The notes below the pieces were generated by a model. It saw only the letters and a list, made by a program, of their open reading frames with translations, was not told the origin of the DNA and did no database searches. Shown here one piece after another: positions 35,934-44,980 of a stretch of DNA of 64,000 nt. A program made the translations under genes and the position numbers. The DNA is taken from NCBI GenBank assembly GCA_046351095.1, contig JAXLZC010000001.1, forward strand, positions 1,860,001-1,924,000, read 5' to 3'. This DNA comes from BQWY01 sp046351095 (GTDB lineage Bacteria > Nitrospirota > Nitrospiria > Nitrospirales > Nitrospiraceae). Numbering within the stretch: the stretch's first letter is position 1; each line of letters begins with the position of its first letter.

Positions 35934-36674
35934 CTACGGCGCACGAAAGGTCGGCGCACGGACGACTTCCACTCCGGCAGGCACCGTAAACTCGAACACC
36001 GAATCCGGCAGATTCGTGTTCGCCTTGATCTCCGTAAAATCGAATGTGGACACATTGCCACTCAGCTCGTGCAGGGTCAAGCTCTTGATGTACGACGTCT
36101 TCGGATGGATTTCTAAGACGATCTGTTGATACGGACGCACCGTGCCCTCGCCGCCTTTCGGTACCAACGAGATCAACGGCAAATTCCCGGCCCCTCGTTT
36201 CCCACCCGGCGTCGGCGCGATGTCGAACTCCGATTCCAACTTGGCAATGCCTTGCAACAGTTGCAGCGGCGCCTGCGAGGCCGACATCTGCGTCAGTTTG
36301 CCGACGAGCACCTGCTGATGCTCGGGCACGTACATCTTCACGTCGTCCTGATTCACGTAAATTTCTTCGTGCGTCGGATCGAGATAGTCCCAGCGCAACC
36401 GCCCGGGACGTTTGATCTGCAGTTTACCCGAAGAGGAGATCGGCGTCTGGAACCCTTCGATCTTGGTTTTTTGTTTGAAGGTCGCGTACAGATCCTGCGT
36501 CTTTTCGTACCGCGTCTGCAGCTTATGCACGACGCCCATGATCTCTTGCGTCAGCGCCGCATCCGCCTCGGTCGCCTGCGGAGCTTCGGCCGCCCACGCC
36601 GCCCCGCTCTCGGCCGCGACGCCGACACACAGCAACGCAACGAGACAGTCTCGCACGATACGACCGCATCGCAT
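35934..36674 (-). CDS. lolA: Outer-membrane lipoprotein carrier protein
   Basis: 246 aa from the ATG at 36674, where a clean signal peptide begins (CLVALLCVGVAAESGAAWA). A start at 36710 has a GGAG site 10 nt upstream and is possible. The mature protein shows the LolA pattern: LQTRYEKTQDLYATFKQKT, SSSGKLQIKRPGRLRWDYLDP and YVNQDDVKMYVPEHQQVLVG. LolA takes lipoproteins from LolCDE in the inner membrane and carries them across the periplasm to the outer membrane. It directly follows ftsK, a common bacterial gene order. Confidence 0.9.
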   Translation of the reverse strand: MRCGRIVRDCLVALLCVGVAAESGAAWAAEAPQATEADAALTQEIMGVVHKLQTRYEKTQDLYATFKQKTKIEGFQTPISSSGKLQIKRPGRLRWDYLDPTHEEIYVNQDDVKMYVPEHQQVLVGKLTQMSASQAPLQLLQGIAKLESEFDIAPTPGGKRGAGNLPLISLVPKGGEGTVRPYQQIVLEIHPKTSYIKSLTLHELSGNVSTFDFTEIKANTNLPDSVFEFTVPAGVEVVRAPTFRAP

Positions 36675-36760
36675 GCTTGCACCACGCTGACTATCCGTAC
36701 ACCACACCATGTTGTCGTATCTCCGCTCTGCGTAGACGCCCTGATCGTCGTTTGTCGCCG

Positions 36761-39280
36761 TCACTCGCCGTATGCTTGCCCGACTGGACCGCGTCGCCCT
36801 AACACTTCGCGCCGCCCGTCGCGCCCCGCCGCGCCGACGATCCCGTCTTGCTCCATCTGCTCGATCATCCGCGCGGCCCTCGGATACCCCACACGCAAGC
36901 GCCGCTGAATAAGCGACGCCGACGCCTGTCCGGTGGAAAGCACCAATTCCTTGGCCTGCTCGTAGACCTCGTCGCGCGCTTCTTCCTCCGCGGCTTCCTC
37001 TTGCTTCGTGAGCAGCTCGTCCTGATTGTACACAGGATTGGCCTGCTTTTTCACGAAGGCCACGACGCGACGTACTTCCTCGTCGCTCAAGAATGCTCCA
37101 TGGATACGCATCGTTCGTCCGGTACCGGACGCCGAATACAGCATGTCGCCGCGACCGAGCAGCGCTTCCGCGCCGTTGGCGTCGAGAATCGTCCGCGAGT
37201 CCACCTTCGAGGCGACCTGGAACGCCACGCGTGCGGGGAAATTGGCTTTGATCAAACCGGTCAACACATCGACGGACGGCCGCTGCGTGGCCAACACGAG
37301 GTGAATACCCGCCGCGCGCGCCATCTGCGCCAGCCGCGCGATCTTGTCTTCCATGTCCTTCGGCGCCACCATCATGAGGTCGGCTAACTCGTCGATCATC
37401 ACCACGATAAACGGCAACGGCTCCGGCGGCGTTTTCGGAATCAACCGCGGCGCGATGACCGTGCCGTCCGCCTGTTCGCCTGCGGACAACCGTTCTTCTT
37501 CCGGCAAAAATTCGATGGGCAAGTCCGGCTGTTGTCCCGGGGCGGCGGCATCCGGCGGCACGACACCCTGCTCCTTGCCGACCCAGCGATTGTACCCTTC
37601 GATATTCCGCACGCCCGCTTCCGACAGCAGCTTGTAGCGCCGTTCCATTTCTTGCACGACCCAGCCGAGTCCGCGCGTGGCCGACTTCGGATCGGTGATG
37701 ACGGGCCGCAACAGGTGCGGAATCCCGTCGTAGACTTGAAGTTCCAACATCTTCGGGTCGATCAGCAACAACTTCACTTCGTCCGGCCTGGCATTAAACA
37801 GCAGGCTCAACAACATGGTGTTCAAGCTGACGCTTTTGCCTGCGCCCGTCGCACCCGCGACAAGCACGTGCGGCATCGTGCGCAAGTCCGCCGTCGTCGG
37901 CACACCGAAGATGTCCTTGCCGAGCGCGAACATCAGTTTTGAGCGCGAGCGGCGGAAGGCGTCGCTCATAACGACTTCTTTGAAGGACACCGTCTCGCGT
38001 TGACGATTCGGCACCTCGATGCCCACGACGGATTTTCCCGGCAGCGGCGCGACGATGCGCATGCTCATCGCCTTCATGGCCAACGCCAGGTCGTCCGCCA
38101 AGTTCACGATGCGCGCGACCTTTACACCGGGGGCCGGCTCGAACTCGTACATCGTGACGACCGGACCGGGATGCACTTCCGTCACACGCCCGTCGATGCC
38201 GAAGCTGGCCAGCGCCTTCGAGAGAATTTCGGATTGCGCCTTCAGCTCCTGATCGCTCATCCGCGCGACGACTTCCGACGGATCGTCGAGCAACGCCTGC
38301 GGATCGGGCAGGACGTAGTTTGTGGCGGTCGGGGTCGTCGATTTAATCGGTTCGAACGTGTCCGCAACAGTAGGCGCCGTCGGCAGCGGCGGTTTGGCGA
38401 CGATCACCGGCTCACGCACCGGCCGGATACGCGGCCCGTCGGCAAGATCGTCATCCTCCTGCACCGATGCGCTGCGACTGCCGCGCGCCGACTGTGCTTC
38501 CAGCGGCCAGTCCACCGGCATCGATTCGTCGTCTTCCGGCAGCGCCTCTTCGACTACGGACTCCACCGCTTTCCGTGATCGCGGCGCCGTCGGCTTGGCT
38601 TTGGTTCGCTCGGGCTTCGTCGCCTTCGCCTGCAGACGTTCATCCACCCATTCGCGGATCGCCTCGCTCGCTTCGCGCAGCCACTCGCCCCATTCGCGCA
38701 ACCGCATCCCCAGATCGGCCAACGACAGCGACGTCGAGAGGAGCAGACTCACGAGCAACCCTGAGAACAACAGAATGTGCGCGCCGGTATTGGCAAAGTA
38801 GGCGCGCAGTGTTTCGGCCAAGGCATGGCCGACCCAGCCGCCCGCCTGACCTCGTTGCACAAAGCCGGACGAGAGCGTCGGCACGCCCACCACTTCGAGA
38901 TGCAGCAAGCCGCTGAGCGCGGTCAACGTGCCAAGCGAATAGAGCGCGGTCTTGATCGGCACCGACGGTTCGTCTTGGGTAAAACACCGGAGCGCGACAT
39001 GGAAAAACGCGAGCGGCACCGCATAGGCGGCGCCTCCCATCACACCGAACGCCCAAGCCGCGAGCGTCGCGCCGACGCTCCCGATCCAATTGCGGCTGGC
39101 GGTTGCGGCGGAGGTCGCGAGATTCGGCGTGCGATCTTGCGGAACGTACGAGAGAAAACTTAGGAGCAGCAACACCCCGAGGGTGACGCACAACACGGCG
39201 ACGATTTCTTGGCGATGCGACGAACGTTGAGTGGGAGATTTGCGAGGATCAGCGCGCTTTCCCGTGGAGGGAGCACCCAT
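36761..39280 (-). CDS. ftsK: FtsK/SpoIIIE DNA translocase
   Basis: 839 aa. Four N-terminal membrane segments (about 25-195) anchor it at the septum, followed by a charged linker (about 215-330). The RecA-type motor has Walker A GATGAGKS (about 474-481), Walker B IVVMIDELADL and the ATQRPSVDVLTGLIKANFP segment. The C-terminal winged-helix gamma domain (ASASLIQRRLRVGYPRAARM) reads polar DNA sequences. FtsK clears and aligns chromosome termini during division. No ribosome site is obvious before the ATG at 39280. It lies upstream of lolA on the same strand. Confidence 0.97.
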   Translation of the reverse strand: MGAPSTGKRADPRKSPTQRSSHRQEIVAVLCVTLGVLLLLSFLSYVPQDRTPNLATSAATASRNWIGSVGATLAAWAFGVMGGAAYAVPLAFFHVALRCFTQDEPSVPIKTALYSLGTLTALSGLLHLEVVGVPTLSSGFVQRGQAGGWVGHALAETLRAYFANTGAHILLFSGLLVSLLLSTSLSLADLGMRLREWGEWLREASEAIREWVDERLQAKATKPERTKAKPTAPRSRKAVESVVEEALPEDDESMPVDWPLEAQSARGSRSASVQEDDDLADGPRIRPVREPVIVAKPPLPTAPTVADTFEPIKSTTPTATNYVLPDPQALLDDPSEVVARMSDQELKAQSEILSKALASFGIDGRVTEVHPGPVVTMYEFEPAPGVKVARIVNLADDLALAMKAMSMRIVAPLPGKSVVGIEVPNRQRETVSFKEVVMSDAFRRSRSKLMFALGKDIFGVPTTADLRTMPHVLVAGATGAGKSVSLNTMLLSLLFNARPDEVKLLLIDPKMLELQVYDGIPHLLRPVITDPKSATRGLGWVVQEMERRYKLLSEAGVRNIEGYNRWVGKEQGVVPPDAAAPGQQPDLPIEFLPEEERLSAGEQADGTVIAPRLIPKTPPEPLPFIVVMIDELADLMMVAPKDMEDKIARLAQMARAAGIHLVLATQRPSVDVLTGLIKANFPARVAFQVASKVDSRTILDANGAEALLGRGDMLYSASGTGRTMRIHGAFLSDEEVRRVVAFVKKQANPVYNQDELLTKQEEAAEEEARDEVYEQAKELVLSTGQASASLIQRRLRVGYPRAARMIEQMEQDGIVGAAGRDGRREVLGRRGPVGQAYGE

Positions 39281-39375
39281 AGATTTGGGATGCTAGCACA
39301 GGGGGTAGGGCAGTTCAACGAAACCGCAGTTGTCTGCGCGCGCAGGATAGGACGAACGACTAGCGCGGAGCGGCA

Positions 39376-40203
39376 TTACGACGCTGCTGGTGGGAACAGC
39401 CAACCGGCCAGGTCGACGAACTGCGCGACGGACAACGTTTCGGCGCGTACGTTCGCATCGAGGCCGATCCGTCGCAGCGCGTCGAGCACGACCGCGCCTT
39501 CGACCCCGTAACCGGCATCGCGCAGCGAATTGACCAACGTCTTCCGCCTGTGCGCAAAGGCGGCGCGCACAAGCGCGGCGATCGTGGCGCGTGCTGGAAT
39601 CTCTGCTTGGCGTCGGTCGCCTGTGGGGATCGGTCGCATCGTCAGCGACACGACGGACGACGCGACGTCGGGACGCGGACGAAAACATTCCGCCGATACA
39701 CGAAACAGAATACGCGGCTCCGCCGTCAATTGCGTGAGCACCGAGAGGATGCCGTAGTCCTTCGTGCCGGGCTGCGCGACCAACCGCTGCGCCACCTCCG
39801 CCTGCAACATGACGACGGCGCGGGAAAACCGCTCGCCCGCTTCCAAGATGCGGAACAACAGTTCTGTGGAAATATAGTAGGGCAAATTCGCGAGGACGAC
39901 CGTACCGACCGGCACCTGCTCGAACGACCAGCTCAACGCATCGGCTTCATGCAACGTCAGCGTCGGACAGTCGGCCAGCGACTCGCGGAGATGGCGCGCA
40001 AGCAACGGGTCGATCTCGACGGCGACGACCGACGCCGCCTGTTCGCACAGCTGCCGCGTCAGGGCGCCGCGCCCCGGCCCGATTTCCAACACAGTATCGG
40101 TCGGCGCGAGCGCCGCCGCCGAGACGATCTTTCGCACGATGTTCGGATCGATAAGAAAATTTTGGCCGAGGTGTTTTCTCGGCGGCGGGAGCGGCGCGGT
40201 CAC
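39376..40203 (-). CDS. ksgA: 16S rRNA dimethyladenosine transferase
   Basis: 275 aa with a GTG start at 40203. It carries HLGQNFLID at the N-terminus, SAM motif LEIGPGRGALT, an acidic VEIDPLLARHL and the catalytic NLPYY (106-110). The C-terminal helical domain (AFAHRRKTLVNSLR) is complete. RsmA/KsgA dimethylates two adjacent adenines in helix 45 of 16S rRNA late in 30S assembly. It lies between ftsK and a small unknown gene and is part of the minus-strand run that includes pdxA, a frequent bacterial neighbour of ksgA. Confidence 0.96.
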   Translation of the reverse strand: MTAPLPPPRKHLGQNFLIDPNIVRKIVSAAALAPTDTVLEIGPGRGALTRQLCEQAASVVAVEIDPLLARHLRESLADCPTLTLHEADALSWSFEQVPVGTVVLANLPYYISTELLFRILEAGERFSRAVVMLQAEVAQRLVAQPGTKDYGILSVLTQLTAEPRILFRVSAECFRPRPDVASSVVSLTMRPIPTGDRRQAEIPARATIAALVRAAFAHRRKTLVNSLRDAGYGVEGAVVLDALRRIGLDANVRAETLSVAQFVDLAGWLFPPAAS

Positions 40204-40260
40204 CGGCTGAGCCGTCGTCGCGCGGGGAGAGACGATCTGATCGGAGACGCCACCATCGAA

Positions 40261-40593
40261 TCAGCCGGCAGGCTTGGCCTTCGCCGCAGCGGTGAGTTGC
40301 GTTTCCACGGCCTTGCGCGCCGCCTTCAACGCATTGCGATACACATCGACATCTTCCGAAAACTCTTCGACCAGATCGTTCGTGAACGAGGGGCCCGGCT
40401 TGGTCAGCGAGAACGACATCGCAATCTTCTCGCTCCCGTGCTGCTTCAACAACGCAGTCGTCGCCGCCTGCCATTTGGTCAGCCGTTCAGTGCCTGCGAC
40501 CGTATTCAAATCTTGAAGTGTCTGCTTTGCGATGGCCTCCAACGCCTTGGCCTGTTGCTCCAGCGCGTCGAGTGCCGCCTGTGAAACGCTCAC
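40261..40593 (-). CDS. Small helical protein of unknown function
   Basis: 110 aa. The GTG at 40593 has an AAGGAGG site 9 nt upstream and overlaps the pdxA stop by 4 bp, so translation is probably coupled. The sequence is almost all amphipathic helix (ALEQQAKALEAIAKQTLQDL, VDVYRNALKAARKAVETQL) and has no Cys. It resembles phasin-like or heat-stable helical proteins in composition only. The position between pdxA and ksgA gives no clear function. Confidence 0.75.
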   Translation of the reverse strand: MSVSQAALDALEQQAKALEAIAKQTLQDLNTVAGTERLTKWQAATTALLKQHGSEKIAMSFSLTKPGPSFTNDLVEEFSEDVDVYRNALKAARKAVETQLTAAAKAKPAG

Positions 40594-41732
40594 GATCCAA
40601 TCCTCCTTGTTCCTGTGCGCCCTGCGGAACGCGTCCGTCCGCGCCGCGTCGACGATGTCTGTTTCCCTGTTCCCGTACGAGCCCGACCGCCACGCGTCCC
40701 GCGCGCAACACCCTGTCGAATATCGGCCAACCGTGCCGCCAACGCCAACGCTTCGATCAAACTACCTGGCTCCGCCACGCCTTTGCCGGCGATGTCGTAG
40801 GCGGTGCCATGGTCGACGGACGTGCGAATGATCGGCAAACCCACCGTCATATTGACGCAGCGCCCGAACGCGACAAGCTTTAGCGGGATCAATCCTTGGT
40901 CGTGATACATGGCCACGACACCGTCATAGTCGCCGCGCGCGGCCTTGCCGAACAACGTATCCGCGGGCAGCGGGTCGCTGGCCTGAATACCGGCGCGCCG
41001 CGCCACCGCCACCGCCGGCGCGATCACCCGCGTTTCTTCGTCGCCGAACAGGCCCGCTTCGCCCGCATGCGGGTTTAATGCGGCGACGCCCACCCGCGGC
41101 TTTTTGATACCGAAGCAGTCGCGTAAGGCGCGGTCGGCGAGTCGAATGCCTTTCGCGATGGACTCCACCGTCAACTTGGCGGGCATGTCGCGCAACGCCA
41201 GATGCGTGGTCACGAACATAATTTTGAGCGGTCCGCCGAGAATCATCATGCCGACGTCGTCGCTCTTCGTCAGGTCCGCAAGCAACTCCGTATGCCCTGG
41301 ATAGTGGAATCCACCGAGGTGCATCGCCTCTTTGTTGATCGGCGCAGTGACCATGGCGCCGACACGACCTGCCTGCGCAAGACGCACGGCCTCGGTGATG
41401 TAGGCCACGGACGCGGCACCGGTCTCGGCCGCAGCGACACCCAGATTCACGCGGCCAAGCGGCGTCGGGCGCGGGTCGAGAACAAACAGGTCTTTTGTCG
41501 TTCCGCGTACCTCGTCGAGGTCGGCCTCGCGGACCGCTCGCACACGTAGCGGCAGACGCAGCGCGGCAATCGCACGCGCCATCACCCCGGCGTCGCCGAT
41601 CACTAACGGACGACAGAGCCGACGGACGGTCGGCAACACGCAGGCCTTGGCCACCACTTCTGGGCCGATACCGGCTGGGTCGCCCATCGTAATGGCGAGC
41701 AACGGTCGGACTGTCGAAACGGATGTCGGCAT
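40590..41732 (-). CDS. pdxA: 4-hydroxythreonine-4-phosphate dehydrogenase
   Basis: PdxA oxidises 4-phosphohydroxy-L-threonine in pyridoxal-5'-phosphate synthesis. About 380 aa from the ATG at 41732; a TTG at 41738 has better spacing to AAGGA. Motifs: ITMGDPAGIGPE, TAPINKEAM, metal-ligand His in GHTELLADLT, NPHAGEAG and YHDQGLIPLKL, and SVDHGTAYDIAGKG. The family is usually about 330-340 aa; here about 36 extra C-terminal residues are Arg/Gly/Thr-rich and strongly basic. The stop overlaps the next start. Confidence 0.95.
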   Translation of the reverse strand: MPTSVSTVRPLLAITMGDPAGIGPEVVAKACVLPTVRRLCRPLVIGDAGVMARAIAALRLPLRVRAVREADLDEVRGTTKDLFVLDPRPTPLGRVNLGVAAAETGAASVAYITEAVRLAQAGRVGAMVTAPINKEAMHLGGFHYPGHTELLADLTKSDDVGMMILGGPLKIMFVTTHLALRDMPAKLTVESIAKGIRLADRALRDCFGIKKPRVGVAALNPHAGEAGLFGDEETRVIAPAVAVARRAGIQASDPLPADTLFGKAARGDYDGVVAMYHDQGLIPLKLVAFGRCVNMTVGLPIIRTSVDHGTAYDIAGKGVAEPGSLIEALALAARLADIRQGVARGTRGGRARTGTGKQTSSTRRGRTRSAGRTGTRRIGS

Positions 41733-41753
41733 ACGCAACAGGATTCCTTCGGA

Positions 41754-42764
41754 CTACGTACCGTAGAGATAGAGCGTGTACCCAATATACAAGATCGCTC
41801 CCGGCAGAAGCAGCCAGGGCCGCCACCGGCCGGTGAAGACAATCTGCAGCACGATGAGTGTGGCGGCCACTACCGCCAGCACCATGGTGGCCAGGGCCGA
41901 GCGGTCGAGCGTCCAGGCGGTACCCAACAATCCGATGGCCACCGGCACAGTTCCTTGGAAGACCATCGCGCCGGTCACATTCCCTACCGCCAACTGATCC
42001 TTTTTCCGATAGAGCCACAAGAAGCTGTTCGACATTTCCGGCAGCTCCGTTGCGAGCGGCGCGATCAGCAGCGCCAGAATGATCGGCGAAACCTGCAACA
42101 CCTCCGCGAGATACTGCGCGGCAAAGACGAACAACTCCGCGCCGATCACGAGTCCGCAGAGACCGGCGACGATCTGCACGATCACAAGCCCGAGCGGCGG
42201 CTGTGGGTATTTCTTCCCGAAAATCAGCGGATCGGGATCGCCGCCGCCTTCTTCGTCCTCATCGCCGTCGGCGGACAATTTGACCCATAAGTAATAGCCA
42301 TACATGCCCAACAGGAGCACGGCGACGATTCGATGCAGCATTCGGTCGGGCGCCATGGCACAGGCCAACGCGGCGCCGTAGCCGACGAGAAACACCGTCA
42401 GGTCGAACCGCACGTCGCGATAGTTGAGGTGAAACTCCGGCCCGCGCTTCTTCAGCTTGGCATAGAGCAACAACAGGCCGCCGAGGATCGGGATCACCAA
42501 CGTACTGAGCATAAACGGCGCACCGAGAATGGCGCCCAATCCGACGGATTCCTGATCCTGCCCGCTGCTGAGAAAAATCGCGACAAGCGGGATGGACGTT
42601 TCCGGCAGCGTCGTCCCGATCGCCGCAAGCACGCTGCCGACCGCGCCTTCGGACAAGCCGAAGCGTTTGCCCAACCATTCGATGGCGTTCGTAAAGAGAT
42701 TGCAGCCGAAGAGGGTGATCGCCACCGAGACGACGAACACACCGATATACAGGAGAATGGTCAC
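41754..42764 (-). CDS. CaCA-family cation antiporter
   Basis: 336 aa with a GTG start, 12 bp after larC. Two inverted repeats of about five membrane segments flank an acidic cytoplasmic loop (about 166-178, Asp/Glu-rich). The alpha-repeat motifs are SVLAAIGTTLPETSIPLVAIF in the first half and LALLIAPLATELPEMSNSF in the second. Such proteins exchange Ca2+ (or other cations) for Na+ or H+. Its position right after larC raises the possibility of metal handling tied to nickel-pincer cofactor synthesis, but this is inference. Confidence 0.88.
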   Translation of the reverse strand: MTILLYIGVFVVSVAITLFGCNLFTNAIEWLGKRFGLSEGAVGSVLAAIGTTLPETSIPLVAIFLSSGQDQESVGLGAILGAPFMLSTLVIPILGGLLLLYAKLKKRGPEFHLNYRDVRFDLTVFLVGYGAALACAMAPDRMLHRIVAVLLLGMYGYYLWVKLSADGDEDEEGGGDPDPLIFGKKYPQPPLGLVIVQIVAGLCGLVIGAELFVFAAQYLAEVLQVSPIILALLIAPLATELPEMSNSFLWLYRKKDQLAVGNVTGAMVFQGTVPVAIGLLGTAWTLDRSALATMVLAVVAATLIVLQIVFTGRWRPWLLLPGAILYIGYTLYLYGT

Positions 42765-42776
42765 TGGGATCGCTCG

Positions 42777-44132
42777 TTAGTCATGACGGTGGGTCCGCCC
42801 ATTATGTCGATGGATGGGCTGTACGGACCCGGGTCGCGTGGTGCGGCGCGTGCGCTGAGCCATCGTCTCCGGAGTGAGATGTGTGTCCGCAGGCGATGAG
42901 GCTTTGGCCTGCTTCGTGCGTTTCGATGGCGCAGACGATGTGCCTCTGCGAGTCGTCTGCGCATGGAACGCCACGACCGCTTCTTCCATGATCGTCCGCA
43001 CCGGCACACCGGTCTGCACGGCGACCTTCCGACAATCCGCATACTCGGGCACCGCCCGCAAATCGCCGTCCCGTCCTTCCGCCACCTTCACATGCACGGC
43101 GGCGCCGCGCACACGCACCTGCTCGAAGCGCCGCGGCAAGATCAGCCGCTCCGTCTCTTTGAACCGCACGCCCAAGGCCGTCGTTTCGCGAAGAATCACA
43201 TCGGCCACCGCGCGGGTGCGCTCCTTCGGCGCTAACGCGGTCAAGACGACGCCGGGCCGTCCACGTTTCATCACCACCGGAGCCATCGTCACATCCAATG
43301 CGCCGGCGGCGAACAACCGTTCCATGACGACTTCGTACACTTGCGGGTTGAGGTCGTCGACGTTCGTCTGCACTTCGAAGACCGGCTCCGTGCGCGCTTC
43401 GAGCGGCGCCGACGAGTCGCCGAGGAACAATCGCAACACATTCGACCAGCCCTCGGGATTCGCGTCGCCTGCGCCATACCCGACGACTCGCGGGCGCATC
43501 GGCGGCAATTCGCCGAACGACTCGCCGACGATCCGCAACACAGCCAATCCGGTCGGCGTCGCCAACTCCCGTCTCGGCCCGTCGCTATAGATGGGTACTC
43601 CGGCAGCCAATTCCGCGACGGCAGGACCAGGCACGGGCAACGCGCCGTGCGACGACTGCTCGAATCCCGCACCGACGTTCACCGGCGACACCGTCACACG
43701 CGACGGCTCCAAGAGATGGCAGCCCAGCAACGTTCCCATCACATCGACCAACGAATCGACGACGCCCACTTCGTGAAAATGCACGCGGGCCAGCGGCACA
43801 CCGTGCACATGACTTTCCGCGCGGGCCAGCAGATCGAAGACCTCGTGTCCTTGCGTCTTCACCGCAGACGGCAACCCGCTTGCGGCGATGCACCGTCGAA
43901 TCTGCGACAGGCTCAACGCCGTCTTCATGCCTTTCCGGATGATCACATCGACTTTGGTCGCGCGGATCGCCCCGCGATGGACGGTGCGCGCCTTCAGATC
44001 GACGCCCGGCAACCGCAGGCCGACTAGTCCGCGCCGCAACGCCGACAGCTCGACGCCGGAGTCGACGCAGGCGCCCAGCAACATGTCGCCGCTGACACCA
44101 GAAAAACAATCGAAGTGAAGATGCGTAGCCAT
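42777..44132 (-). CDS. larC: Nickel-pincer cofactor nickel-insertion protein
   Basis: 451 aa from the ATG at 44132. It begins HLHFDCFSGVSGDMLLGA and continues with RVHFHEVGVVDSLVDVMG, GALPVPGPAVAEL, TPTGLAVLR and the C-terminal QTNVDDLNPQVYE, the LarC (DUF111) signature series. LarC inserts nickel into the pyridinium dithiodicarboxylate mononucleotide made by LarB and LarE; the cofactor serves LarA-type racemases and relatives. The last 50 or so residues are a basic Thr/Arg/His-rich tail that may bind metal. larB lies 849 bp away, separated by an opposing gene. Confidence 0.93.
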   Translation of the reverse strand: MATHLHFDCFSGVSGDMLLGACVDSGVELSALRRGLVGLRLPGVDLKARTVHRGAIRATKVDVIIRKGMKTALSLSQIRRCIAASGLPSAVKTQGHEVFDLLARAESHVHGVPLARVHFHEVGVVDSLVDVMGTLLGCHLLEPSRVTVSPVNVGAGFEQSSHGALPVPGPAVAELAAGVPIYSDGPRRELATPTGLAVLRIVGESFGELPPMRPRVVGYGAGDANPEGWSNVLRLFLGDSSAPLEARTEPVFEVQTNVDDLNPQVYEVVMERLFAAGALDVTMAPVVMKRGRPGVVLTALAPKERTRAVADVILRETTALGVRFKETERLILPRRFEQVRVRGAAVHVKVAEGRDGDLRAVPEYADCRKVAVQTGVPVRTIMEEAVVAFHAQTTRRGTSSAPSKRTKQAKASSPADTHLTPETMAQRTRRTTRPGSVQPIHRHNGRTHRHD

Positions 44133-44279
44133 GAACAGATTTCTATCGAGCCGTTTTCCTTGGTCGGCACAGCACCCAGGACACAAACCGTGGCATCTTA
44201 GCAGATGTGTTGTTGCGGCGTGAACGGCGGCGTGCGGACGCGCCGCATCCGTCAACCGCCGTCTCGCACACGCGTTTCA

Positions 44280-44308
44280 TTGACAGGGTATAGGCCCTAT
44301 GTTATTGC
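44280..44308 (+). promoter_or_regulatory. Sigma70-like promoter for the FlgD-Ig-like secreted protein
   Basis: A perfect TTGACA at 44280-44285 is followed after 17 bp by TATTGC at 44303-44308, three of six matches to TATAAT. It lies 39 bp before the ATG of the plus-strand gene. Confidence 0.45.
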
Positions 44309-44347
44309 CTGAACACATCGTTCAGGGCCCATCGGATCGAACGTCCC

Positions 44348-44950
44348 ATGACCACGTCCCGCCCGTCCAAACTGTGTGTCGTACTCCTGTTCATCGGCTG
44401 CCTCACGGCAAGCCTGCTCGGCGATGTGTTCGCCTCGCTCTTCGGACTCGGTGACAGCGCCACGGCCATTGCGGCGACCAAACGCAAATCCGGGCCGCGC
44501 AAAGATCCGGATCTCAAAATCGTCGACGTCGTCGTAAAGCCGCTGCCCTATTCGCCGCAGCAAGGCCCGCTCGAATTCGTGCTGACGCTCGATCTGCCGC
44601 CGACGGTCGACCCCGCGTCGTTGCTGGAGGTGACCGCGTTGATCAGTTCGCCGTCGCGCTCGAGCCTGCGGTTTCTTTCGTATCGCAACCCCGTCGGCCC
44701 GTTGCTCAGCGCCATCCCACCCGCACAACGCACACTGCCCGTACAGCCGGCCAGTGCGGCGAGCGAGAAGCCGCCGTCGCCTCGTGTGCGGATCACGTTG
44801 ACGTGGGATGGGAAGGATCACACTAAGCAGGACGTCCCCAGCGGACCCTACCAGTACGAGCTGCGCGCCAAGGTCATCGCCGGCGGCGACAGCACCCCGC
44901 GCGCTTTGACCGTAGCGTGGCCCAAACGCGGCACCCTGACCGTGAAGTAA
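44348..44950 (+). CDS. Exported protein with FlgD-Ig-like C-terminus
   Basis: 200 aa. The N-terminus is a signal peptide or membrane anchor (LCVVLLFIGCLTASLLGDVFA). A Pro/Ser-rich middle leads to a C-terminal domain VRITLTWDGKDHTKQDVPSG followed by PYQYELRAKV. This matches the Trp-Asp-Gly-x-Asp...Val-Pro-x-Gly-x-Tyr pattern of FlgD-type Ig modules found in secreted proteins. The function is unknown. It is flanked by larC (divergent) and larB (convergent). Confidence 0.6.
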   Translation: MTTSRPSKLCVVLLFIGCLTASLLGDVFASLFGLGDSATAIAATKRKSGPRKDPDLKIVDVVVKPLPYSPQQGPLEFVLTLDLPPTVDPASLLEVTALISSPSRSSLRFLSYRNPVGPLLSAIPPAQRTLPVQPASAASEKPPSPRVRITLTWDGKDHTKQDVPSGPYQYELRAKVIAGGDSTPRALTVAWPKRGTLTVK

Positions 44951-44980
44951 CGCATCGGGGCGCGACGGCTCGACTTCGCG

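Noticed and set aside
39550..40584. Long plus-strand frame across ksgA and the small helical gene
   Set aside because: It is antisense to two well-supported genes, is Arg/His-rich and has no recognisable domain.
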